Source: JBNKVT01 sp050299335
GTDB taxonomy: Bacteria > Pseudomonadota > Alphaproteobacteria > Rhodobacterales > Rhodobacteraceae
Direction: 5' to 3'
Length of the DNA: 64,000 nucleotides
Assembly: GCA_050299335.1 (NCBI GenBank)
Contig: JBNKVT010000034.1
Location: 78,728-142,727 of the forward strand
Part shown: positions 1-8,900 of the stretch, piece by piece
Layout of the letters: each line of letters starts with the position of its first letter
How positions within the stretch are numbered: the first letter of the stretch is position 1
Made by a program: the position numbers and the translations under genes
The notes under the pieces: model-generated
What the model was told of the DNA's origin: nothing
What the model saw: the letters and a program-made list of their open reading frames with translations, nothing else
Database searches by the model: none

Positions 1-1
1 G

Positions 2-1150
2 TATGAAGTCCCGACCTGGTTCATGAAGCTGATCGGCATCACAGAACTGACAGCACCGGCCGCCTCGTCGGCGTTGCAGGGGCTGTCCGAGATCGAGATC
101 GTGCTGGTTCTGGATGAATCGCGCTCGATGACGAGCAACCCCAACGGCTCCGACCGGCTCGGTCAGATGAAGTCGGCCGCGACCAAATTCGTGCAGACGG
201 TGCTGGAAGGCAATGGCGGGGACTATACCACCGTTTCGATCGTACCGTTTTCAAGTACAGTGATCATGCAGGATCTCATGCGCGACCAGTATGACGGGAG
301 CGAGCGGTGTTTCTATTTCCGGAACTGGGAGCAGGAGCGTCTCGGCATCTCGCAGACCTATGACTACCTTTCCGACAGTCAGAACTGCACCAACACGGTC
401 GGGGAATATATTCTGCCCTACTCAAACGATCTCGAAGAACTGGAATATTTCATCAGCCAGATGGATTCCATCTTCTGGACCTCCCAGCACACGGGCATGA
501 AATGGGGTGTTGCCCTTCTGGATCCCTCATTTCGCGACGTGATGCGCGGCATGGTGTCCTCGATCAAGACTTCGGAAGGCACCCCCGAAGACGGCGAAGA
601 TTATTTCGTGACGCCAAATGCATATATTTCCGGTCTGCCCGTGATTGAGGACGAAAGCGGAACCGAGTATGTCGACCTCGCGCGGGCAAATCAGTTGCCC
701 CGGGATTATGGCGATCAGGATGTCCAGAAGATCCTCGTTATCATGTCGGACGGCCACAACCGTCCCCATTCGGTGAGCGGGATGGATCCCCAGTCGACGC
801 AGCAGCTCAATCTGGATTTGCTCGCCCAGTGCGATATCCTGCATGGACGGACCGACAGCGCCGTACTCGACCAGGATGGCAATGTGCAGTTCGAGGCTGG
901 CACCAAACCGGAGGGCCTTACGGTCTACACGATCGCCTTCGACCTGATCGAAAGCGAAGTCGAGGGCAGCGGTGAGAATCTTAATGACGGCTACAACGAA
1001 TATGAAGAAGCCATCAAACTGCTGAGTGATGATCCGGTCGGTGGCTGCGCCTCTGCCGGCAAGGATTTCAACGTGACCGGCGGGGACGCCCTCGAGGCGG
1101 CCTTTTCAAGCATTGCCGCCGAAATCACCCGTCTGAAACTGGTGAACTGA
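2..1150 (+). CDS. TadG-like vWA-domain pilus assembly protein (5' end outside window)
   Basis: The reading frame is open to the first bases of the window, so the gene starts upstream; the first in-frame ATG at 23 is probably internal. About 380 residues are visible. A von Willebrand A domain begins near residue 35 with the metal-binding signature DESRS after a hydrophobic strand (IEIVLVLDES). A second strand, ILVIMSDGHN, is typical of the fold. TadG proteins of tight-adherence pilus systems carry an N-terminal membrane anchor, which would lie upstream. The two following genes encode TadE-like proteins with 1-bp spacing, which supports a Tad surface-pilus role. Confident on the vWA domain, fairly confident on the Tad assignment. 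Confidence 0.8.
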   Translation, partial: YEVPTWFMKLIGITELTAPAASSALQGLSEIEIVLVLDESRSMTSNPNGSDRLGQMKSAATKFVQTVLEGNGGDYTTVSIVPFSSTVIMQDLMRDQYDGSERCFYFRNWEQERLGISQTYDYLSDSQNCTNTVGEYILPYSNDLEELEYFISQMDSIFWTSQHTGMKWGVALLDPSFRDVMRGMVSSIKTSEGTPEDGEDYFVTPNAYISGLPVIEDESGTEYVDLARANQLPRDYGDQDVQKILVIMSDGHNRPHSVSGMDPQSTQQLNLDLLAQCDILHGRTDSAVLDQDGNVQFEAGTKPEGLTVYTIAFDLIESEVEGSGENLNDGYNEYEEAIKLLSDDPVGGCASAGKDFNVTGGDALEAAFSSIAAEITRLKLVN

Positions 1151-1151
1151 C

Positions 1152-1757
1152 ATGATCAGACTTGGTTCGATGAAACGGCAATTCGCGCGGTTCAGGCGCG
1201 ACGAGGATGGCGGTGTCTCGACACTGGAATTCGTCATCATCGCGCCGGTGCTGTTCTTCATGTTCTTCGCCACGTTCGAAGCCGGCTGGCTGATGGTGCG
1301 CCAGATGATGCTGGACCGCGGTCTCGACATGGCCATGCGCGAGGTACGTCTGAACCTCGTGCCCGGCATCACCCATTCGGAGCTGAAGCAGAATATCTGT
1401 GATGAGGCCATGGGCATCACGGATTGCGAGAACTCGCTCTATATCGAGATGCGGACCCTGTCCGAAGTGGAGGCGATGGACGATGGCACGACGGGGCGTC
1501 GCTGGCCCTACACCACCATCACCTGCCGCGACAAGTCGGAGCCGATCGATCCTGAAGTGGATGCGTCGAATTTTGACAGCAACCAGCCGGATGAACTGAT
1601 GTTTGTCGTCGCTTGCGTGATCGTCGAACCGCTTCTTCCCGGCCTGGGTCGCCTGGTGCCCGGGATGACGGCCATCAATGAAACCCTCGATGAGGCCGGG
1701 GCCAACGGATACAAGATGGCGTCCTTTGCGGCCTATAAAAGCGAACCGGAAGACTGA
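1152..1757 (+). CDS. TadE-family pseudopilin-like protein
   Basis: 201 residues. The N-terminus has a short basic stretch and then the TadE signature, a Gly-containing segment followed by STLEFVIIAPVLFFMFFATF. This is the hydrophobic helix typical of minor pseudopilins, with a Glu close to its start. The rest is a periplasmic domain of unknown fold. ATG lies one base after the stop of the vWA gene and the stop is one base before the next start, so the three genes are probably co-transcribed. Role inferred: a minor pilin or assembly factor of a Tad-type pilus at the inner membrane. Confidence 0.82.
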   Translation: MIRLGSMKRQFARFRRDEDGGVSTLEFVIIAPVLFFMFFATFEAGWLMVRQMMLDRGLDMAMREVRLNLVPGITHSELKQNICDEAMGITDCENSLYIEMRTLSEVEAMDDGTTGRRWPYTTITCRDKSEPIDPEVDASNFDSNQPDELMFVVACVIVEPLLPGLGRLVPGMTAINETLDEAGANGYKMASFAAYKSEPED

Positions 1758-1758
1758 C

Positions 1759-2451
1759 ATGACCCAGCCATATTTCCTGCAGCAGATTGCCTCCCGGTTC
1801 CGGCGCTTCCAAGACGATCAGGACGGCAACGTCACGGCCGAGTTCGTGATCATGGTGCCGCTGCTGGTCATGTGGGGTGTCGGCAGTTTTCTGTATTACG
1901 ACGCCTATCGGTCGATGAGTCAGACCAACAAGGTCGGTTTCACGATTGCCGATATCGCCTCGCGCTACGAGCAGATCGAGGAAGACGATATCGACGAATT
2001 GAACTCGCTGGCCTCAAGGATGCTGCCGTTCCGCAATACCGATCACCGCCTGCGGATCTCAAGCATCTGCTATTACGACGAAACGGATGAAGGCAACGGG
2101 ACCGGGCACTGGATCCAGTGGTCCCAGGTTCGCAATCCCGGTGAAATGGTCGACGGATCGGGCAATACGGTCCCGGTGCTGCCGGTCCGCGACGAGGACG
2201 ATCTTCCGGACGACGATTTCCTGCCCCTGATGGCCGATCAGGATACCGTCCTTTACGTCGAGCTCTATTCGACCTGGTGGCCGCTCTCGACCAAGATGAT
2301 GCCCGTCTCGCAGAAGACCTGGTATGTCGATCTCATCATCCGTCCCCGCTTCGTGACGGAAATCCCGCTGGTCGAACTGGATGGCGACGGCGATGTGATC
2401 GAGCAGACGCCGGAGGATCTCGGCTGCAGTTCCGAGCCGCCCGTCACCTGA
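1759..2451 (+). CDS. TadE/TadG-like pilus assembly protein
   Basis: 230 residues from ATG 1759. An upstream in-frame ATG at 1678 would overlap the previous gene by 80 bp and adds no recognisable sequence. The N-terminus repeats the TadE pattern: basic residues, DGNVTAEFVIMVPLLVMW, then a single membrane helix. The remainder is acidic and probably periplasmic. It is the last gene of the visible Tad-like operon and is followed by a strong hairpin and T-run. It resembles the preceding gene in architecture but not closely in sequence, so the two are probably distinct subunits. Confidence 0.8.
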   Translation: MTQPYFLQQIASRFRRFQDDQDGNVTAEFVIMVPLLVMWGVGSFLYYDAYRSMSQTNKVGFTIADIASRYEQIEEDDIDELNSLASRMLPFRNTDHRLRISSICYYDETDEGNGTGHWIQWSQVRNPGEMVDGSGNTVPVLPVRDEDDLPDDDFLPLMADQDTVLYVELYSTWWPLSTKMMPVSQKTWYVDLIIRPRFVTEIPLVELDGDGDVIEQTPEDLGCSSEPPVT

Positions 2452-2499
2452 GGCGCGACAGATCGAGGGCGAGCAGTTCCTTCAATTCAGAGACTTCAG

Positions 2500-2529
2500 T
2501 CGGCGGGTTCTTCCGCCGATTTTTTTTTT
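2500..2529 (+). terminator. Rho-independent terminator after the Tad-like operon
   Basis: Stem TCGGCGG (2500-2506), loop GTTCTT, then CCGCCGA (2513-2519), followed directly by ten T residues. This is a textbook intrinsic terminator 49 bp after the last Tad-like gene. It also protects the opposite-strand DUF6476 gene that ends at 2624. Confidence 0.9.
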
Positions 2530-2623
2530 GCAGCGCCGTTGTGCGGAATATCCGCGCGGGCACCCGGACCTGCGGAGTTGGAAGCGCGGACATGACCGAA
2601 GGCCGGCCTGAGACGCAAGACGG

Positions 2624-2941
2624 CTATCTTTCGATCTCCACCACCTGACGCGCTGCGCCGTCCGGGCCGTAAATGCGAATGCGTTCCACACCGCTGTCGT
2701 CCCGCGTCACCAGAGCCAGCCATTCGGACCCCCTGGTAAAGGCCTGTACCGCTTCGCCTTCCGGCACGACCAGCCCCTCAGGGACGGCCAGAGCACGCTC
2801 AGGCCCACCGCCAAGCGTGGTGACAAGCAGCCCCACAATCGTTACCACGCCGACAATCATGATGATCGTCAGCACGGTCACCAGCCGCCGGAGCAGCCGC
2901 AGATGCGCAGGCTCCTGAACAGATGAGGTCTCTGGGTCCAT
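2624..2941 (-). CDS. DUF6476 family small membrane protein
   Basis: 105 residues from the ATG at 2941. A short cytoplasmic N-terminus leads into one strong membrane helix (about residues 20-43, VTVLTIIMIVGVVTIVGLLV). A C-terminal domain of roughly 60 residues is rich in beta-forming sequence (EWLALVTRDDSGVERIRIY). The frame is open further upstream, but that extension is the antisense of the pseudouridine synthase gene. The family is known in Rhodobacterales next to RluA-type genes and has no established function. Its start codon overlaps the divergent ATG of the next gene within the tetranucleotide CATG. Confidence 0.82.
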   Translation of the reverse strand: MDPETSSVQEPAHLRLLRRLVTVLTIIMIVGVVTIVGLLVTTLGGGPERALAVPEGLVVPEGEAVQAFTRGSEWLALVTRDDSGVERIRIYGPDGAARQVVEIER

Positions 2942-3968
2942 GTCGGCCTCGCATATGATCCGCGTCACCCTGCCGCCAGGCAGCCCGCCGCGCCTTGATA
3001 AGGCACTCGCCCGCGCGGTGCCAGAAGAAGCCGCGCTCAGCCGTTCGCGCCTGCAGGCACTGATCGTCGCGGGCGCGGTCCGGCGCGAGGACGCGGCCCC
3101 GGTGACCGACGCGAAGACCAGGGTCACGGGCGGCGAGGTCTGGCTGATCGAAGTCCCCGAAGTCGTCGAAGGCCGTGTCGAGGCCGAGGATATTCCCCTG
3201 AACATCGTCTTCGAGGATGCCGAGCTGATCGTCATCGACAAGCCCGCCGGCATGGTCGTCCACCCCGCCCCGGGTGCCTGGACCGGCACCCTCGTCAACG
3301 CCCTCCTCGCCCATTGCGGCGACAGCCTGTCGGGCATCGGCGGCGAGCGACGCCCCGGGATCGTTCACCGCATCGACAAGGATACCTCCGGCCTTCTTGT
3401 CGTCGCCAAGACCGATGCCGCCCACCACGCGCTCGCTGCCCAGTTCGAAGCTCATACCGCCGAACGTTCCTACCTTGCCCTGATCTGGGGATCGCCTGAG
3501 GCCTCGGATCCGCGGCTGAATGGACTTGAGGCCGTCAGTTTCGAACCCGGTGGCATCCTTCGCATCGATGCCCCTATCGCGCGCCACTCCCATGACCGCA
3601 AACGAATGGCCGTGAAATCCGGTGGACGTCGAGCGGTGACCCGGACCTCCATGGTCGACCGTTTCGGCCCGGTAAGCCTTGTCCGATGCAAGCTGGAAAC
3701 CGGCCGCACCCACCAGATCCGCGTCCATCTCGCCCATATCGGCCATCCCCTTGTTGGCGATCCGGTGTATGGCAAGGCACGGGCGGTCAGGAAAGGGGCA
3801 AAGTCAGAAGAGGCCATCGAAGCCCTGAAAACTTTCCCCCGCCAGGCGCTTCATGCTGAAACGCTGGGCTTCAAACACCCGAAATCCGGTGAATTGTTAC
3901 AATTCTCGTCGCAAATCCCGCCAGACCTCAACTCACTGTTAACACTCTTGCAACAGATCAATGTGTGA
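2940..3968 (+). CDS. RluA/RluD-family 23S rRNA pseudouridine synthase
   Basis: 342 residues from ATG 2940; an ATG at 2955 (MIRVTLPPG) is an equally good start. The N-terminus looks like an S4 RNA-binding domain (RLDKALARAVPEE, about residues 17-80). The catalytic domain holds HRIDKDTSGLLVVAKT, where the Asp at about residue 146 is the family nucleophile, and later GRTHQIRVHLAHIGHPLVGD. The enzyme isomerises uridines in rRNA; RluD modifies the helix-69 loop of 23S rRNA. Exact target uncertain. rpoH follows after a 76-bp gap. Confidence 0.88.
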   Translation: MSASHMIRVTLPPGSPPRLDKALARAVPEEAALSRSRLQALIVAGAVRREDAAPVTDAKTRVTGGEVWLIEVPEVVEGRVEAEDIPLNIVFEDAELIVIDKPAGMVVHPAPGAWTGTLVNALLAHCGDSLSGIGGERRPGIVHRIDKDTSGLLVVAKTDAAHHALAAQFEAHTAERSYLALIWGSPEASDPRLNGLEAVSFEPGGILRIDAPIARHSHDRKRMAVKSGGRRAVTRTSMVDRFGPVSLVRCKLETGRTHQIRVHLAHIGHPLVGDPVYGKARAVRKGAKSEEAIEALKTFPRQALHAETLGFKHPKSGELLQFSSQIPPDLNSLLTLLQQINV

Positions 3969-3997
3969 ATAGATGCCTACCTGAGGCTTGAAACCCC

Positions 3998-4014
3998 CGT
4001 AAGCAGTGCTTACG
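3998..4014. promoter_or_regulatory. 17-bp perfect palindrome upstream of rpoH
   Basis: CGTAAGCAGTGCTTACG has two perfect 8-bp arms around one central G, ending 31 bp before the rpoH start. That is a good position for an operator overlapping the promoter or transcription start. CTTGAAA at 3987-3993, just upstream, resembles the -35 element of heat-shock promoters, but I see no convincing matching -10. A related imperfect palindrome is at 10749-10767. The binding protein is unknown. Confidence 0.5.
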
Positions 4015-4044
4015 TCAGGCTCACTGACAGGAGATGGGACAGAC

Positions 4045-4941
4045 ATGAGCTATACGAATCTACCGGCGCCGTCCCCGGAACAGGGGCTCTCGCGCTACAT
4101 GCAGGACATCCGCAAGTTCCCGATGCTGGAACCGGAAGAGGAATACATGCTGGCCAAGGCCTGGGTCGACCACGGCGACAAGGACTCGGCCCACAAGCTG
4201 GTCACCAGCCACCTGCGCCTCGCCGCCAAGATCGCCATGGGCTATCGCGGTTACGGGCTGCCGACCGCCGAAGTCGTGTCGGAGGCCAATGTCGGGCTGA
4301 TGCAGGCCGTCAAGCGCTTCGACCCCGAAAAGGGCTTCCGCCTGGCGACCTACGCGATGTGGTGGATACGCGCCTCGATCCAGGAATACATCCTGCGGTC
4401 CTGGAGCCTGGTGAAGATGGGCACCACTTCGGCGCAGAAGAAGCTGTTCTTCAACCTTCGCAAGGCGAAATCGAAGATCGGCGCGCTGGAAGAGGGCGAT
4501 CTGCGCCCTGAGAACGTCGCCCAGATCGCCAATGACCTCAACGTCACCGAGGAAGAGGTCATCTCGATGAACCGGCGCCTGTCGGGCGGCGATGCCTCGC
4601 TGAACGCGCAGATCAAGTCGGATGGCGAGGGCACCGATCAGTGGCAGGACTGGCTGGAGGACGAGGATGCCGACCAGGCGGCGCAATATGCCGAAAAGGA
4701 CGAATTGGAGGCCCGCCGCGAATTGCTGATTGAGGCGATGGGGGCGCTCAACGAGCGCGAACGGCATATCCTGACCGAGCGCAAGCTGAAGGACGAGCCG
4801 AAGACGCTGGAGGACCTTTCCCAGGAATACGACGTCTCGCGCGAGCGTATCCGCCAGATCGAGGTCCGCGCCTTCGAGAAGCTGCAGAAGAAGATGCGCG
4901 AACTGGCCAGCGAGAAGGGCATGGTGCCGGTCGTCAGCTAG
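4045..4941 (+). CDS. rpoH: RNA polymerase sigma-32 factor RpoH
   Basis: 298 residues from ATG 4045 (MSYTNLPAP), close to the usual family length; an upstream in-frame start at 4006 lies in the untranslated leader. Sigma-70 region 2 is clear (FRLATYAMWWIRASIQEYIL), followed by the RpoH-specific box QKKLFFNLRKAKSKI that distinguishes sigma-32. The region-4 helix-turn-helix is YDVSRERIRQIEVRA. It directs RNA polymerase to heat-shock and related stress promoters; many Rhodobacterales have two RpoH paralogues and I cannot tell which this is. Its stop codon is the first three bases of the TAGAGC border of a downstream repeat. Confidence 0.95.
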   Translation: MSYTNLPAPSPEQGLSRYMQDIRKFPMLEPEEEYMLAKAWVDHGDKDSAHKLVTSHLRLAAKIAMGYRGYGLPTAEVVSEANVGLMQAVKRFDPEKGFRLATYAMWWIRASIQEYILRSWSLVKMGTTSAQKKLFFNLRKAKSKIGALEEGDLRPENVAQIANDLNVTEEEVISMNRRLSGGDASLNAQIKSDGEGTDQWQDWLEDEDADQAAQYAEKDELEARRELLIEAMGALNERERHILTERKLKDEPKTLEDLSQEYDVSRERIRQIEVRAFEKLQKKMRELASEKGMVPVVS

Positions 4942-5180
4942 AGCGCTTTGCGCCTGACCGGATTCACTTATTCATTTCGATCCGCGAGACAGCGTTTGCG
5001 TAGCAAATGCGTTCGCGGTTTGGAATGAATTCGACTTGGCGCAAAATGCTATAGTTGTGGGTAGAACCGGATCAGATTGTAACAATCTGATCCCGGTATT
5101 TTGCTTCGGAGCGTATTGCGCCTGATCGGATTCATGCATTTTTTCCAACCTGCGAGGCGGCGTCTGCAAGGCAAGTGCCG
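4939..5180. repeat. Repeat cluster after rpoH: two direct units flanking a hairpin
   Basis: Two diverged direct units occupy about 4941-5011 and 5109-5180. They start GAGCGCTTTGCGCCTGACCG and GAGCGTATTGCGCCTGATCG, and both continue into GATTCA and a GCGAG motif. Between them (about 5071-5098) is a perfect hairpin with arm GGATCAGATTGT, a single A, and the exact complement. The same hairpin type occurs in the repeats at 13051 and 22498. This fills the gap between rpoH and the convergent DUF2087 gene and may act as a bidirectional terminator or RNA-stabilising element. Confidence 0.75.
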
Positions 5181-5186
5181 CCCCCG

Positions 5187-5726
5187 TCAGCCCCGCCGCG
5201 CCGCCACCAGACCGATCAGCGCCCGCGCCTCGGCAGGAGGCCGCTGCTCGACCCGCCGGTAGTCCGAGCCGTCGATGCGGCGCGTCGCCATCCCCAGACC
5301 GATCAACTCGCGGCGCAGCTGGGCGGGATCGCCAAAGAGATGCCCGTCATTCAGCAGCCCATTGACGGTCTTTTCCGGCATCGAGATTCCAGCGGGCAGC
5401 ACCGCCCAGAGCGGCCAGAGGCACAAGAGCTGCAGCTTGCGCTTGGTCGGCCAGCGCGCCAGCCTTCCCTCGGCATCGAACCAGCCCAGCGCCCGCTCGA
5501 CCAGACGGTGATCGACTGCTTCGGGCGGCGCGGGCGCGTCGAGCCGCGCCTTGGCCTCATGGGCAGATTTCAGATGCTGGTAGTTCCGGAACCCCGAGGC
5601 CCTGGCCAGCATGTTCATCAGGCTGAGATGCGAAGGGGAGGGTCCGATCTCGCCCAATTGCCGGGCCAGCAAGCGGCTGAATTGCGAAATGTCTTCCGCG
5701 ACAAGCGGAATGGCGTGTCTGGTCAT
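5187..5726 (-). CDS. DUF2087 domain protein
   Basis: 179 residues, start ATG at 5726. The C-terminal half (about residues 90-165) matches DUF2087: WPTKRKLQLLCLWPLWAVLP, then KTVNGLLNDGHLFGDPAQLRRELIGLGM and a closing DGSDYRRVEQ. This is a winged-helix-like fold often attached to DNA-binding or transcription proteins. The N-terminal part includes a segment (LSLMNMLARASGFRNYQHLKS) that may be a second helical domain. It stands alone on its strand. Molecular function not established; probably a small regulator. Confidence 0.75.
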   Translation of the reverse strand: MTRHAIPLVAEDISQFSRLLARQLGEIGPSPSHLSLMNMLARASGFRNYQHLKSAHEAKARLDAPAPPEAVDHRLVERALGWFDAEGRLARWPTKRKLQLLCLWPLWAVLPAGISMPEKTVNGLLNDGHLFGDPAQLRRELIGLGMATRRIDGSDYRRVEQRPPAEARALIGLVAARRG

Positions 5727-5993
5727 GGCTCATCCAACACGTGCCGCTTCGGGGTCGTGGTCACCGGCTTGCGACGCGGCACTGGTCGAACGGGTCCAAT
5801 GGGTCGGTCCGTGTGGCAGATTTAGCTCCCCCATGTCAGGGGCGGTGACGCCTCGGTCCTGCCGACCGTGACGCTGCGTAGCGCTGGTGAGGATTCGGTT
5901 CAAGTCCCCTTTTCACGGCGTCGGGTCGGGCCCGGACGCTTAGGGGCTCATTCGGTGCAAAGGCGGAAACCGGCAGCGAGGCCGGGACCTGTC

Positions 5994-8900
5994 CTATTCG
6001 GCCGCGCGCGGCGCGGCTTTCGCCGCCAAATCGCTCAGCACCAGAGGCATATCCCATTGGACGTCCGCAGCCTTCTGCCGCTTCGCCTGCCGCCGGAGCT
6101 GCCGGTCGCGCGCCTCGTCCGACGCCCGCCCGCCCCGGATCGACAGGATCGCGTGCCAGAGCCAGCTCAGCAGTTTCATGATCCAGATCCGCGCAGCCAG
6201 CAGCGCCGGGGTCACGATCAGGGTCAGGAAGGTCGCCAGCCCCAGCCCGAACACCACCGCCGTCGCCAGCTGTTTCCACCACAGCGAGGTCGGGGCGTCG
6301 ATGGAATAGCCACCATTGATGAAGTCGATCGACAGGCCGAACATCATCGGCGCGAGGCCCGCCATGGTGGTGATGGTGGTCAGCAGAACCGGGCGGATCC
6401 GCGCCTCGGCGGTGCGGGTGATCGCCTCCAGCCGGGGCATGTAGCGGGAATATTCCTGATAGGTGTCGATCAGGACGATATTGTTGTTCACCACGATCCC
6501 GGCAAGGGCCACGATCCCGGTCCCGGTCATGATGATCGAGAAGGTCTGGTCCATCACCAGCATCCCGATCAGCACCCCGGTCACCGACAGAACCACCGCC
6601 AGCAGCACCAGGATCGAGTTGTAGACCGAGTTGAACTGCGCCAAGAGGATCACGAACATCAGCCCCAGCGCACCCAGGAAGGCCTGACCGAGGAAGGCCT
6701 GGCTTTCCTCTTCGTCTTCCTGGTCGCCGGTCCATTCGAAACTGATCGAGCCGGGCAGGTTGGCCTCGGTCCTCAGCCAATCCTCCATCTTTTCGCGTTC
6801 GACAATCGGGTTGGCGTCGCCCACCACCCCGGCCTTGACGTCGAAATAGCGCGAGCCGTCGACGCGGTTGATCTGCGCCAGTTTCGGCACCGGCTTGCGG
6901 GAGATGAAGTTGGCCAGCGGCACCAGCCCGTCAGGCGTGCGGAGGCGCAGCGTATCGAGGGTGGACAGGACCCGGTCCTCTTCGGGCAGCCGCACGCGGA
7001 TATCGATCTCTTCGTCCGAAGTGTCGGTGCGCATCGTGTCCAGGGTCAGACCGCGGGTGACCAGCTGGATGATACCGCCCGCCGTCGCCACATCGGTGCC
7101 GAAGCGTCCGGCGCGTTCGACATCGACGTCGATTTCCCAGTCGATCCCCGGCAGGGGCCGCGTGTCTTCGATATCGCGCAGGGTCGGTGTGTTGGCAAAA
7201 TGCTGCGCAACCATGTCGGTTGCTGCCAGCAACTCCTCCCAATTGTCGCCTTTCAGCCGCAGATGCACGGGTTTGGCCGAGGCCGGGCCCATGTTCTGTT
7301 CCAGCAGCTCAGCCTGGATCCCGGGCACTTCGGCGACCCTTTCCGCAATGCTGTCAAGGATCACCTGCCCGCGCCCGGCCTCGCCCAGCGCGTAACGGTC
7401 CTGCCAATCGGTCAGTTCGAATTGCACCTGTCCGATAGTGTCCAGAGGCGCCTGCGCGCCGCCGGTATTCTGATTCAGCCCTGCCGATCCGGCGAAGGCA
7501 AAGACCGACTCGACGCCGGGATATTCGCGGATGATATCCTCGACCTCGCGCACCAGCCGGTCCTTTTCGGCAAGCGACAGGTTGCCCCGCGCCCGCACAT
7601 AGGCGATGGCGCGTTCGGGTTCGGTCTCGACGAAGAACTCGACGCCTTTGCCGTTCTCTCCATAATAGGCGAAGGTCTGGAAGACGAAAATGATCACCAG
7701 CCCCACCGACACGAAGGGCATGATCGGATTGCCCGAGATGAAGTGGATGAACTTGCCGAACAGCGACCGCCTGTAGCCGGCTCGGCCCACCGCCTCTTCC
7801 TTCGCGGCAAACAGCGAACCGCCGATCACCGACAGCACCAGCCAGGAGCCGATGAACATCACCGCGCCCATCGCCAGCGCCCCGGGCTGGCTGGAGAACA
7901 CGGTCAGGAATCCGAAGGCCATCCCCGCCATAGGCACTGGGGTCAGCAGTGCCCGCAGCAGCCAGGGCACGTTCCGGCGCATGACGTTCGACAGATTTCC
8001 GATGGTCCGCGACATCCGGCCCGCGACACCACCGACGACCGGCAGGTAGATCAGTGCCACGACCAGCGAGGCGGACAGGACGAAGATCAGCGTCACCGGC
8101 AGGTTACCCATGAACTGTCCCGCCACCCCGGGCCAGAACAGCATCGGCAGGAAGGCGCAAAGCGTCGTCGCCGTGGACGAGATGATCGGCCAGAACATCC
8201 GCTTGGCCGCATGGCGATAGGCCCGCATCGGCCCGATGCCGTTCGCGATTTCCTTGTCGGCATATTCGACGACCACGATGGCCCCGTCCACCAGCATCCC
8301 CACCGCGAGGATCAGCCCGAACATGACGATATTGGAAATCGCGATACCGAAGACCGCGAGCAGGGCAAAGCACAGCAGGAACGAGGTCGGGATGGCGAAA
8401 CCGACCAGCAGCGCCGAGCGGGTGCCGAGCGAGGCCAGCACCACGATCATCACCAGCGCGATGGCGGTCATCACCGAGGCTTCCAGCTGGCTGACCATCG
8501 AGCCGATCTCGTGCGAGGTATCCATCGAGAAGGACACCTTGATCGCCTCCTGCAACTCCGGCGGCCAATCTGCGACCGAGGCATCGACCTGGTTGCGGAT
8601 CATCTCGGCGGTGTCGAGGATGTTGAACCCCTTGCGCTTCGATACCTGCAACGCCACGGTGCTTTCGCCATTGTAGCGTGCCGTCGAGGTGCGGTCCTCG
8701 AAAGTCAGGCGGATATCGGCGATGTCGCCCAGCGTGATCACCCGGTCGCCATTGGTTTTCACCGGCAGCCCGTAGACGTCTTCCACATCGTCGAAGGCTG
8801 AGGGCAGTTTCAGGGCATAGGCACCCGAGCCGGTCTCGACCTCGCCCAACGCGATCAGCTGGTTGTTCTGGCGCACCACGTTGACCAGCTCCGCGGCGGT

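Noticed and set aside
3948..3961. TTGCAACAGATCAA as a second FNR-type box before rpoH
   Set aside because: Only the right half matches, and it lies within the end of the pseudouridine synthase gene; likely chance.
5880..5925. GGTTCAAGTCC, resembling a tRNA T-loop
   Set aside because: The five bases on each side cannot form a T-stem and no acceptor or anticodon arm fits upstream.
5868..8801. A 977-codon open frame on the plus strand
   Set aside because: It is antisense to the RND permease, rich in His, Gln, Arg and Asp as expected for a mirror frame of G+C-rich DNA, and has no recognisable domain.
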